Shown piece after piece: positions 43,966 to 52,345 of a DNA stretch of 64,000 nucleotides. The position numbers and the translations under genes were made by a program. The notes under the pieces were generated by a model. The model made no database searches and was not told where the DNA came from. It was given only the letters and a program-made list of their open reading frames with translations. The stretch's first letter is position 1; each line of letters starts with the position of its first letter. The stretch comes from Achromobacter spanius (GTDB taxonomy: Bacteria; Pseudomonadota; Gammaproteobacteria; Burkholderiales; Burkholderiaceae_B), in NCBI RefSeq assembly GCF_003994415.1, contig NZ_CP034689.1, positions 3,162,001 to 3,226,000 of the forward strand, written 5' to 3'.

Positions 43966-45699
43966 ATGAAGAAAGTCCTGATTGCCAACCGTGGCGAAAT
44001 CGCCGTCCGCATCATCCGCGCCTGCGCCGACTACGGCGTCAAATCCGTGGCCGTCTACGCCAACGCCGATTTCGACGCGCTGCACGCGCGTATGGCCGAC
44101 GAAGCCTATGGCCTGGACGGCGACCGTCCGGCAGATACCTATCTGAACATCGACAAGCTCCTGGACGTGGCGCGCCGCAGTGGCGCGGACGCCGTCCACC
44201 CGGGCTACGGCTTTCTGTCGGAAAGCCCCACCTTCGCGCGCGCCGTGATCAACGCCGGCCTGATCTGGATCGGCCCCTCGCCCGACACCATCGAACAACT
44301 GGGCGACAAGGTCCAGGCGCGCAAGATTGCGCTGGCGGTGGGCGCGCCCCTGGTGGCCGGCACGGCCGACCCCGTCAGCGGCGCCGAGGACGTGCTGGAA
44401 TTCGCGCGCGAACACGGCTTGCCCATCGCCATCAAGGCGGCGTTTGGCGGCGGTGGCCGGGGCCTGAAAGTGGTGTGGCGCATGGAAGACGTGGCCGAAC
44501 TCTATGAGTCGGCCGTGCGTGAAGCCGTTACCGCCTTCGGCCGTGGCGAATGCTATGTCGAACAGTTCCTGGACCGCCCGCGCCACGTCGAAGCGCAGGT
44601 ATTGGCGGACCAGCACGGCAACGTGGTGGTGTTGGGCACGCGCGATTGCTCGTTGCAACGCCGCAATCAGAAACTGGTGGAAGAAGCGCCCGCGCCTTTC
44701 CTTAGCGACGACCAACGCCAGCGCATCCACGCGTCCGCGCGCGACATCTGCGCGCACGCCGGTTATGTCGGCGCCGGCACCGTGGAATTCCTGCTGAGCG
44801 CCTCGGGCGCCATCTCGTTCCTGGAGGTCAATACGCGCCTGCAAGTCGAGCACCCCGTCACCGAAGAAACCTGCGGGCTGGACCTGGTGGTGCAGCAATT
44901 GCGCATTGCCGACGGCCTGCCGCTGGGCTTCAACGAGGCGCCCGCGCCGCGTTGCCATGCCATTGAATTCCGCATCAACGCCGAAGACGTGGGCCGTGGC
45001 TTTCTGCCGTCACCGGGCCGCATCGCCAGCTTTGCCCCGCCGTCCGGCCCAGGGGTGCGAGTGGACAGCGGCGTGGAATCGGGCTCGACCAGTCCGGGCA
45101 CCTTCGATTCCCTGATGGCCAAGCTGATCGTCACCGGCGCCACCCGCGAACAAGCCATTGCCCGCGCCCGCCGCGCGTTGGCCGAGTTCCGCATCGAAGG
45201 CGTGGCGTCGGTGCTGCCGTTTCACCGCGCGGTGTTGGCGCACGACGACTTCCTGGGCGACGCATCGGGCTTCAAGGTGCACACGCGCTGGATCGAAACC
45301 GACTTCGCCAATGACCTGGAAGCCGCCGTGCGACCCGAGCCGCTGGGCGCCGTGACGCTGCATCGCACGGCCGTTGAAATCGACGGCCGCCGCGTGTCGC
45401 TGGGCCTGCCCGCCGAGCTGCTGCGCGGCCTGCATGCCGCTGGCGCGGCTTCGGTTGACGCCGGCCAGTCCGGCGCCGCCACCGCCAACGCCCAAAGCGT
45501 AGCGGCACCCATTGCCGGCACCATCCAGGCCTGGAAAGCCGAGGACGGCGCCACGGTCAAAGAAGGTGATCTGATCGCCACGATGGAAGCCATGAAGATG
45601 GAAATGCAGGTGCTGGCGCATCGCAGCGGTGTACTCAAGCACGACGCCCAACCGGGCCAGGCCGTGGCGGCGGGCGCGGCGATCGGGCGGATTGATTAA
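43966..45699 (+). CDS. Biotin carboxylase with C-terminal biotinyl (BCCP) domain
   Basis: A 577-residue biotin carboxylase (KKVLIANRGEIAVRII; ATP-grasp glycine loop AAFGGGGRGLKVV near 161; FLEVNTRLQVEHPVTEET; SLMAKLIVTG) fused to a BCCP domain ending in the biotinylation site MEAMKMEM near residue 543. It carboxylates its own biotin with ATP and bicarbonate, but no acyl-CoA carboxyltransferase gene is next to it. Its operon partners PxpBC carry the carboxyltransferase-like fold of urea carboxylase. ATG 43966 is used; GTG 43951 is possible. The usual automatic name, acetyl-CoA carboxylase alpha subunit, is probably misleading here. Confidence 0.9.
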   Translation: MKKVLIANRGEIAVRIIRACADYGVKSVAVYANADFDALHARMADEAYGLDGDRPADTYLNIDKLLDVARRSGADAVHPGYGFLSESPTFARAVINAGLIWIGPSPDTIEQLGDKVQARKIALAVGAPLVAGTADPVSGAEDVLEFAREHGLPIAIKAAFGGGGRGLKVVWRMEDVAELYESAVREAVTAFGRGECYVEQFLDRPRHVEAQVLADQHGNVVVLGTRDCSLQRRNQKLVEEAPAPFLSDDQRQRIHASARDICAHAGYVGAGTVEFLLSASGAISFLEVNTRLQVEHPVTEETCGLDLVVQQLRIADGLPLGFNEAPAPRCHAIEFRINAEDVGRGFLPSPGRIASFAPPSGPGVRVDSGVESGSTSPGTFDSLMAKLIVTGATREQAIARARRALAEFRIEGVASVLPFHRAVLAHDDFLGDASGFKVHTRWIETDFANDLEAAVRPEPLGAVTLHRTAVEIDGRRVSLGLPAELLRGLHAAGAASVDAGQSGAATANAQSVAAPIAGTIQAWKAEDGATVKEGDLIATMEAMKMEMQVLAHRSGVLKHDAQPGQAVAAGAAIGRID

Positions 45700-45718
45700 G
45701 CAAGAGACTAAAACAAGG

Positions 45719-45747
45719 CCCAGGCAAGACCCAGGCAAGACCCAAGC
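45719..45747. repeat. 11-bp tandem repeat between convergent genes
   Basis: CCCAGGCAAGA occurs twice (45719-45729, 45730-45740), followed by a partial third copy. It lies between the biotin carboxylase stop and the outer-membrane factor stop. No terminator with a T-tract is visible here. Confidence 0.6.
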
Positions 45748-45768
45748 GTTGTAACGCCCAAGCATCCG

Positions 45769-47208
45769 CTATTGCGGGCCTTCCCAGCCCCCGCCCAAGG
45801 CGCGGTAAGACGCAATGGCCGCTCGCGCCGATTCGGTTTGCGCGCGCGCGCTGGCGTCGCGGGTGCGTAGCACGGCACTGTCCGCGTCCAGCACTTCTAT
45901 CAGGCTGACGATGCCGTTCTGGTAGGCAAGGTAAGCACTTGTCCGTGCCTGTGTCAGCGCTTCTACGCCTTCGGCCAGGTAGCGCGATTGTTGCTCGCGT
46001 TTGATCAGGGCCGAGAAGGCGTTCTCCACATCTTCCGAAGCGCGCAGCACGGCCAGCCGGTAGGCCGCCAGCGCTTCGGCGTTGCGCCCGCGGGCGTTTG
46101 CGATATCGGCTTCGATGCGGCCGAAGTCGAACAGGCGCCATCGCAGGCCAAGCATGCCTTGCATCTGGTTGGCGCTGTCGTTGAACAGGTTGCCGGATAG
46201 GGTGGTGGCGGTGCCGAGCACGGCGCCTAGCGAGAATGTTGGGTAGTACTCGGCGATCGCCGCGCCGATACCGGCGTTGGTAGCGGCAAGCTGGCGTTCG
46301 GCCGCGATCAGGTCAGGGCGGCGGCGCAGCAGGTCGGCGGGGGTGCCGGTGTCGGCGATGGCGGGCGGCAAAGGGATCGGCGCGGTGGCGGCCAGCAGGG
46401 CGCGATTGCTGCCGGGGGGCTCGCCCAGCAGCACGTCAAGCGCGTTCATGGCGGCCGCGAGCCCGTCTTCCAATACCGGCACGGTGCCGCGCACTTCGGC
46501 CAGCGCGCCTTTCGATTGATGTACCTGAAGCTCAGCCGCCAGCCCTTTGTCGAATTGCAGTTGCACGGTGGCAAGCAACTGGCTGCGGGTCTTGACCTGT
46601 ACACGGGCGATGTGCAGGCGTGTCTGCAAGCCCCGGATCAAGACATAGATGTCGGCGGTCTGGGCCGCCACGGCCAGCCGAGCCGCGGCAACGCCGGCCT
46701 CGGCGCCCTGGTAGTTGGCGACGGCGGCTTCGCGTTGGCGTCGTAGGCCGCCGAACAGGTCGATTTCCCAGCCGGCGTTCAAGCCCAATTCGTAATAGTC
46801 GCCGTAGCGGTTGTAGTCGGGCGTGGCGTTCAGCAACTGGCCTTGCGGCGTCTCCAGCGACTGGCGCGCACGCGCAGCCTGGCCCGCCACGATGGCGGAA
46901 GGCAACAACGCGGCGGTGGCATTGCCCAGACCCGCGCGCGACTGGGCCACGCGCGCCACGGCCTGCGCAATGTCCAGGTTCTGGTCCAGTGCGCGCTCCA
47001 CCAATTGGGTCAGTATCGGGTCATGAAACCCTTGCCACCAGACCCGTGCATCGGCCACGGCTGGCGCCTGACGCGCCTGGATCGCGGCCTCTCCCATAAA
47101 ATGCGGGGCGGACGCCGTGTCGGGCTGCTGATAATCGGGGCCGACAGCGCAACCAGCCAGAAGCAAGCTTGAAAGAAACAGCGGCACAGCATGTTTACGG
47201 GGCAGCAT
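45769..47208 (-). CDS. RND efflux outer-membrane lipoprotein (OprM/NodT family)
   Basis: A 479-residue TolC-fold channel for the efflux system. The lipobox LLLAGC puts the lipidated cysteine near residue 20. The two TolC-type repeats include NLDIAQAVARVAQSRAGLG, AGWEIDLFGGLRRQREAA, LRRRPDLIAAERQLAATNA and GLRWRLFDFGRIEADIA. ATG 47208 follows AGGA; a TTG at 47223 is less likely. It is transcribed away from tetR, separated by the shared operator, so it belongs to the same regulon as the adaptor and pump at 48111-52345 although on the other strand. Confidence 0.93.
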   Translation of the reverse strand: MLPRKHAVPLFLSSLLLAGCAVGPDYQQPDTASAPHFMGEAAIQARQAPAVADARVWWQGFHDPILTQLVERALDQNLDIAQAVARVAQSRAGLGNATAALLPSAIVAGQAARARQSLETPQGQLLNATPDYNRYGDYYELGLNAGWEIDLFGGLRRQREAAVANYQGAEAGVAAARLAVAAQTADIYVLIRGLQTRLHIARVQVKTRSQLLATVQLQFDKGLAAELQVHQSKGALAEVRGTVPVLEDGLAAAMNALDVLLGEPPGSNRALLAATAPIPLPPAIADTGTPADLLRRRPDLIAAERQLAATNAGIGAAIAEYYPTFSLGAVLGTATTLSGNLFNDSANQMQGMLGLRWRLFDFGRIEADIANARGRNAEALAAYRLAVLRASEDVENAFSALIKREQQSRYLAEGVEALTQARTSAYLAYQNGIVSLIEVLDADSAVLRTRDASARAQTESARAAIASYRALGGGWEGPQ

Positions 47209-47319
47209 GGCGGGGTCCTGCAAGACAGGTGAAAGAGAAAGTGGGCGCGTCTACCATCCGTACCAAGGGCTGAGACGCGTCCGTGCATCGAAAAAAGATC
47301 ACGACTAAATCGCGAATGG

Positions 47320-47341
47320 TGACTATTGTACGATATGGTCA
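47320..47341. promoter_or_regulatory. TetR operator copy 1 (between outer-membrane factor and tetR)
   Basis: TGACTATTG, spacer, then ATGGTCA form an imperfect 22-bp palindrome. It is nested in a second, perfect inverted repeat: ACGACTAA (47301-47308) and TTAGTCGT (47342-47349). The core matches the site at 48044. Confidence 0.65.
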
Positions 47342-47379
47342 TTAGTCGTCAATCGATATAGCCATAAGGTAGCGTTCCT

Positions 47380-47997
47380 ATGTCCGACTCGTCACAGCAA
47401 TCTCAAGGCCATCGCGGACCGACCGATCACAGCGTTCGAGACCAGATCGTCCAGGCGGCCAACGGGCACTTCAGCCACTATGGCTACGACAAGACCACGG
47501 TGTCCGACCTGGCGCGCGAGATCGGTATTTCCAAGGCCTACATCTACAAGTTCTTCGATTCCAAGCAGGCCATCGGCGAGGCGATCTGCACCAACGTGCT
47601 GGGCCAGTTGATGGCTGGCGTGGAGCAAGCCATCGCCCAGGCCGAATCGCCCACCGACCGTTTTCGCCGCTTCTTCCTAAGTGCCGTTCAGCTTTCGGCG
47701 GAGTTGTTTTTCCAGGACAGAAAGCTCTATGAAATCGCGGCGCATTCCTCGCTGGAAAAATGGGCATCGGCGCAGGCCTACGAACAGCGAATGCGAGCCA
47801 TCCTGACCGACATCCTGCGCGAAGGAAGAGAGCAGGGGGAATTCGAGCGCAAGACCCCGCTGGACGAAACCGCGCGGTCGATCCATCTGGTGATGCTGCC
47901 GTTCATCAGCCCGCTTTTGCTTCAGTACAACCTGGACCGCTTGCCGGATGCCCCGCGTGAAGTGGCTAGCCTGGTGTTGCGCAGCCTGGCGCCCTGA
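47380..47997 (+). CDS. TetR/AcrR-family regulator of the RND system
   Basis: A 205-residue regulator with a helix-turn-helix at about 20-65 (TTVSDLAREIGISKAYIYKF) and a divergent helical ligand domain. It sits between the outer-membrane factor gene (minus) and the adaptor/pump genes (plus), and both promoters carry the same palindrome. It is therefore the likely repressor of all three and of itself. The inducer is unknown. Confidence 0.93.
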   Translation: MSDSSQQSQGHRGPTDHSVRDQIVQAANGHFSHYGYDKTTVSDLAREIGISKAYIYKFFDSKQAIGEAICTNVLGQLMAGVEQAIAQAESPTDRFRRFFLSAVQLSAELFFQDRKLYEIAAHSSLEKWASAQAYEQRMRAILTDILREGREQGEFERKTPLDETARSIHLVMLPFISPLLLQYNLDRLPDAPREVASLVLRSLAP

Positions 47998-48043
47998 GCG
48001 CGAGGAGTGCCGTTCGATTCGGATAAGGCAAAACCCCATTTAG

Positions 48044-48065
48044 TGACTATTGACAATAATAGTCA
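48044..48065. promoter_or_regulatory. TetR operator copy 2 (upstream of the adaptor gene)
   Basis: TGACTATT (48044-48051) and AATAGTCA (48058-48065) form a perfect 8-bp inverted repeat with a 6-bp spacer, 45 bp before the adaptor start. It is the better of the two copies. Confidence 0.75.
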
Positions 48066-48110
48066 TTAGACTCAAACTGCGCGGCAATCCGATTGCCCCA
48101 GGGGTGTCTT

Positions 48111-49241
48111 ATGGTTTTCCGTCGTTCTGCCGTCATGGCGATCCCGGCCATCACGGCCGTCTTATTGGCCGGCGTCTTGTCCGGTTGTGGCCCAAACCAG
48201 GCCGATGATCCGCGTACCGCCATACCGCTAGTGAGGGTGGCCACGGTCCAGGCGCCTGCGCCCTTGACGCGGGAGTACACCGGGGTGGTGGTGGCGCGGG
48301 TGCAGAGCGATCTGGGCTTCCGGGTGAACGGCAAGGTGGCCGAACGTCTGGTCGATACGGGGCAGCAAGTCAAACGCGGCCAGCCGCTGATGCGGCTTGA
48401 TCCTGTCGACCTGGCGCTGGCGGCGCGGGCGCGTTTGCAGGCCGTGAACGCCGCCCGCGCACGTGCCTCGCAAACGGCGGCCGACGAAAAGCGCTATCGC
48501 GTCCTGGTGGGTGCGGGCGCGGTCTCGGCATCGGCCTATGACCAGGCCCGCGCTGCCGCGGATACGGCTCGCGCCGATCTCAACGCGGCGCAGGCGCAGG
48601 CCGATGTGGCGCGCAACGAAACCAACTACGCCACGCTTTACGCCGATGCCGATGGCGTTGTCATGGCTACGCTGGCCGAGCCTGGCCAGGTGGTGACGGC
48701 GGGGCAGCCGGTGGTGCGGGTGGCGCAGTCCGGTCAGCGCGAGGCCTTGATTGATCTACCCGAAACCGTTCGGCCGGCCTTGGGTTCCACCGGCGTAGCC
48801 ACGCTGTATGGCGACTCAAGCCAGCCTATTCCGGCGCAATTGCGAGAACTGTCCGACTACGCCGACCCCCGCACGCGCACGTTTGCCGCGCGCTACGTGC
48901 TTGACCCCAAGGCTGCCCAAGCCCCGCTGGGCGCGACCATCTCGGTGTCGATTGCGGGCGCGCAGGCCAAGCCGGTGTTCCAGGTGCCCTTGGCGGCGCT
49001 ACACGATGACGGCCGGGGGCCGGGTGTCTGGGTATTGTCGGGCGCCCCCTCGCTAGTGCGGTGGCGTGCCGTCACGCTGGCGGGCCTGGGGGAAGAGACC
49101 GCCGCTGTCAGCGCGGGCCTGGCCCCGGGCGAGCGCTTCGTGGCCCTGGGCGCGCACCTGCTGCATGAGGGCGAGACGGTGCGCGTGGCCGCGCCGCAAG
49201 GTCAGCGCGCGCTGGCCGCCAAGGCGGGAGCGGCGCAATGA
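48111..49241 (+). CDS. RND efflux periplasmic adaptor subunit
   Basis: A 376-residue membrane fusion protein of the AcrA/MexA class. A lipobox GVLSGC anchors it to the inner membrane (cysteine near 26). The lipoyl half motifs (SDLGFRVNGKVAERLVDTGQ, ADADGVVMATLAEPGQVV) flank a helical hairpin at about 100-165. It links the pump to the outer-membrane factor. ATG 48111 is used; a TTG at 48093 is upstream. The stop overlaps the pump start by ATGA. Confidence 0.93.
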   Translation: MVFRRSAVMAIPAITAVLLAGVLSGCGPNQADDPRTAIPLVRVATVQAPAPLTREYTGVVVARVQSDLGFRVNGKVAERLVDTGQQVKRGQPLMRLDPVDLALAARARLQAVNAARARASQTAADEKRYRVLVGAGAVSASAYDQARAAADTARADLNAAQAQADVARNETNYATLYADADGVVMATLAEPGQVVTAGQPVVRVAQSGQREALIDLPETVRPALGSTGVATLYGDSSQPIPAQLRELSDYADPRTRTFAARYVLDPKAAQAPLGATISVSIAGAQAKPVFQVPLAALHDDGRGPGVWVLSGAPSLVRWRAVTLAGLGEETAAVSAGLAPGERFVALGAHLLHEGETVRVAAPQGQRALAAKAGAAQ

Positions 49242-52200
49242 GCGGGTTCAATATCTCGGCGATCGCGGTGCGCGAGCGCGCCGTCACGCTGTTTCTCATC
49301 ATCGCGATGTCGGCGGCCGGCATCTTTGCCTTCCTGCAACTGGGGCGGGCGGAAGACCCGAGTTTCACGGTCAAGACATTGACGGTGGTCACCGCCTGGC
49401 CCGGCGCCACGGCGCAGGAGATGCAGGACCTGGTGTCCGAACCGCTGGAAAAGCGGATGCAGGAACTGAAGTGGTACGACCGCACCGAAACGTTCACGCG
49501 GCCCGGTCTTGCCTTCATGACGGTCACCTTGCAAGACAGCACGCCGCCGTCGCAGGTGCCTGAAGAGTTCTACCAGGCGCGCAAGAAGCTGGGCGACGAA
49601 GCCGCCAAGCTGCCCCCTGGCGTGCTGCCCCCGATCGTGAACGATGAGTATGGCGATGTGACCTTCGCGCTCTATGCCTTGAAGGCGCACGGCGAACCGC
49701 AGCGCAAGCTGGTGCGCGAAGCCGAAGCACTGCGCCAGCGCCTGCTCAAGGTGCAAGGGGTGAAGAAGGTCAATATCCTGGGTGAGCGCCCCGAGCGCAT
49801 CTTCGTGGAATTCTCCTACGCGCGGCTGGCCACGCTGGGCGTGTCGCCGGGCGAACTGTTCGCCGCCCTCAACGCCCGCAATCAGGTGACGCCAGCGGGC
49901 TCGGTGCAGACACAGGGCCAACAGGTGCAGATCCGCCTGGATGGCGCCATTGACGATCTGGAGCAAATTCGCGCAACGCCCATCGTGGTCGACGGCCGTA
50001 CCTTGCGCGTGGGCGATGTGGCCGACGTGAAACGCGGCTATGAAGACCCCGCCACGTTTCTGATCCGCAGCCAGGGTGAGCCCGCCTTGATGCTGGGTGT
50101 GGTCATGCGCGAAGGCCACAACGGCCTGGAACTGGGTGGGTCGCTTGCCGCCGAGGCCGACGAGATCGCGAAGGATCTGCCGCTGGGCATGACTTTCACC
50201 AAGGTCACGGATCAGGCCGTCAACATCGAGGAGGCCTACGACGAGTTCATGCTCAAATTCTTCGTCGCGCTGGTGGTGGTGATTGTGGTGAGCCTGGTCA
50301 GCCTGGGTTGGCGCGTAGGCGTGGTGGTGGCGGCCGCCGTGCCGCTGACGCTTGCCGGGGTCTTTGTGATCATGCTTGCCACGGGGCGCGACTTCGATCG
50401 CATCACGCTAGGCGCGCTGATCCTGGCGCTGGGGCTGTTGGTGGACGACGCCATCATCGTGATCGAAACCATGGTGGTGAAGATGGAAGAGGGCATGGAT
50501 CGCATTGGGGCGGCAACCTATGCCTGGGGCCACACGGCGGCTCCCATGCTGGCCGGCACGTTGGTCACCGCCATCGGCCTGATGCCGGTGGGCTTCGCCA
50601 AATCCACCGCCGGGGAATATGCCGGCAACATCTTCTGGGTCGTGGCGTTTGCCCTGCTGACGTCCTGGGTGGTGGCCGTGGTGTTCACGCCTTACTTCGG
50701 CGTGAAGCTCTTGCCCACGATCAAACCGGTGCAGGGCGGTCATGAAGCCATCTACGGCACCCCCGCTTATCAACGCCTGCGTCGGGGCGTGGTGTGGGCG
50801 GTGGCGCACAAGAAGAAGGTCGCGCTCAGCGTGGTCGGCTTGTTCATCCTGTCCTTTGTGGGACTGGGCCAGGTCAAGCAGCAGTTCTTTCCGATATCCG
50901 ATCGGCCAGAGGTGCTGCTGGAAGTGCAGATGCCAGAGGGTTCCAGTATCGAAAGCACCACCACGGCGGTCACGTCGGTGGAAAAATGGCTGGCCCAGCA
51001 ACCCGAAGCGAAGCTCGTCACCAGCTATATCGGGCAGGGTGCGCCCCGCTTCTATCTGGCGATGTCGCCGGAGTTGACGGACCCCTCGTTCGCCAAGATC
51101 GTGGTGTTGACGAGCAGCGAGAAAGATCGCGACGCGCTCAAGCTGCGCGCGCGCCAGGCGGTGGCCGATCAGCTTGCGCCGCAGGCGCGCGTGCGGGTGT
51201 CGCAACTGGTGTTTGGACCATATTCCCCGTTCCCGGTGGCGTTTCGCGTCGCGGGGCCGCAGGAAGAAACCGTGCGCCAGATTGCGCAACAAGTGCGTCA
51301 GGTGATGCAGGAAAACCCGTCGATGCGGCAGGTGAACACCGATTGGGGCGAACGCGCGCCCACGCTGCATTTCGTGCTTGACCAGGACCGGCTGCGCGCC
51401 ATCGGCCTGAGCTCCGCCGACGCAGCGCAGCAGTTGCAATTTCTGCTGACTGGCATCACCGTGACGCAGGTGCGTGAAGACATCCGCTCGGTGGAAGTGG
51501 TGGCGCGCAGCGCCGGGGAGCAACGCCTGGATCCGGCCGAGATCGGCGCGTTCACGCTGGTGGGATCGTCGGGCCAACGAGTGCCGCTGGATCAGATCGG
51601 TCATACCGAGGTGCGGATGGAAAACCCCATCCAGCGCCGTCGCGACCGCGAGGTCACGATCACCGTGCGCGGCGACGTCGCCGAAGGCGTGCAGCCGCCG
51701 GACGTCTCCAAGCAGATCCTGCCCAAGCTGCAACCCACCATCGCCGCGCTGCCGGCCGGCTACCGCATCGTGGCGGCCGCCGACCTGGAAGAAGCGGGCA
51801 AGGCCAACGCGGCGCTGGCAGCGGTGTTTCCGCTGATGTTCATCCTGATGCTGGTGGTGATCATCTTCCAGGTGCGGTCGATGTCAGCGATGACCATGGT
51901 CGTGCTGACCGCGCCGTTGGCGCTGGTGGGGGTGGTGCCGACGCTGCTGCTGTTCAACCAGCCGTTCGGGTTCAACGCCATCCTGGGCATGATTGGGCTG
52001 GCCGGCATCATCATGCGCAACACCCTGATCCTGATGGGCCAGATCCATACCAACGAAGAGGAAGGCCTGACGCCTTTCCACGCCGTGGTGGAAGCCACGG
52101 TGCAGCGTGCCCGGCCGGTGATCCTGACGTCGCTGGCAGCCGTGCTGGCGTTCATTCCCCTGACTTTTTCGGTGTTCTGGGGCTCGCTGGCCTACACCCT

Positions 52201-52345
52201 GATCGGCGGCACCATTGGCGGCACGATATTGACGCTGGTATTCCTGCCGGCCTTGTACGCCATCTGGTTCCGCATCAACCCGAAGCAAACGCCGGCCGTG
52301 GAAGAACCCCAGGCGGCCGGCGCCTTGCATCACCTACACCGCTGA
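49238..52345 (+). CDS. RND efflux pump, inner-membrane permease (HAE1/AcrB-like)
   Basis: A 1035-residue proton-driven pump with 12 expected membrane segments and two large periplasmic loops. The proton-relay aspartates are in GLLVDDAIIVIETMVVKM (TM4, around residue 405). Other marks are LGRAEDPSFTVKTLTV at the N-terminus and FNAILGMIGLAGIIMRNTLI in the second half. The substrate is not predictable; relatives export drugs, biocides or solvents. Its 3' end overlaps the convergent amidase gene by 12 bp. Confidence 0.95.
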   Translation: MSGFNISAIAVRERAVTLFLIIAMSAAGIFAFLQLGRAEDPSFTVKTLTVVTAWPGATAQEMQDLVSEPLEKRMQELKWYDRTETFTRPGLAFMTVTLQDSTPPSQVPEEFYQARKKLGDEAAKLPPGVLPPIVNDEYGDVTFALYALKAHGEPQRKLVREAEALRQRLLKVQGVKKVNILGERPERIFVEFSYARLATLGVSPGELFAALNARNQVTPAGSVQTQGQQVQIRLDGAIDDLEQIRATPIVVDGRTLRVGDVADVKRGYEDPATFLIRSQGEPALMLGVVMREGHNGLELGGSLAAEADEIAKDLPLGMTFTKVTDQAVNIEEAYDEFMLKFFVALVVVIVVSLVSLGWRVGVVVAAAVPLTLAGVFVIMLATGRDFDRITLGALILALGLLVDDAIIVIETMVVKMEEGMDRIGAATYAWGHTAAPMLAGTLVTAIGLMPVGFAKSTAGEYAGNIFWVVAFALLTSWVVAVVFTPYFGVKLLPTIKPVQGGHEAIYGTPAYQRLRRGVVWAVAHKKKVALSVVGLFILSFVGLGQVKQQFFPISDRPEVLLEVQMPEGSSIESTTTAVTSVEKWLAQQPEAKLVTSYIGQGAPRFYLAMSPELTDPSFAKIVVLTSSEKDRDALKLRARQAVADQLAPQARVRVSQLVFGPYSPFPVAFRVAGPQEETVRQIAQQVRQVMQENPSMRQVNTDWGERAPTLHFVLDQDRLRAIGLSSADAAQQLQFLLTGITVTQVREDIRSVEVVARSAGEQRLDPAEIGAFTLVGSSGQRVPLDQIGHTEVRMENPIQRRRDREVTITVRGDVAEGVQPPDVSKQILPKLQPTIAALPAGYRIVAAADLEEAGKANAALAAVFPLMFILMLVVIIFQVRSMSAMTMVVLTAPLALVGVVPTLLLFNQPFGFNAILGMIGLAGIIMRNTLILMGQIHTNEEEGLTPFHAVVEATVQRARPVILTSLAAVLAFIPLTFSVFWGSLAYTLIGGTIGGTILTLVFLPALYAIWFRINPKQTPAVEEPQAAGALHHLHR

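Noticed and set aside
42459..44015. 518-codon minus-strand frame opposite pxpBC
   Set aside because: Shadow of a clearly coding plus-strand fusion gene; Gly/Arg/His-rich with no domain.
43966..45699. Straight assignment as acetyl-CoA carboxylase subunit
   Set aside because: No carboxyltransferase subunit is beside it and it is embedded in the pxp operon; kept as biotin carboxylase-BCCP of unassigned acceptor.
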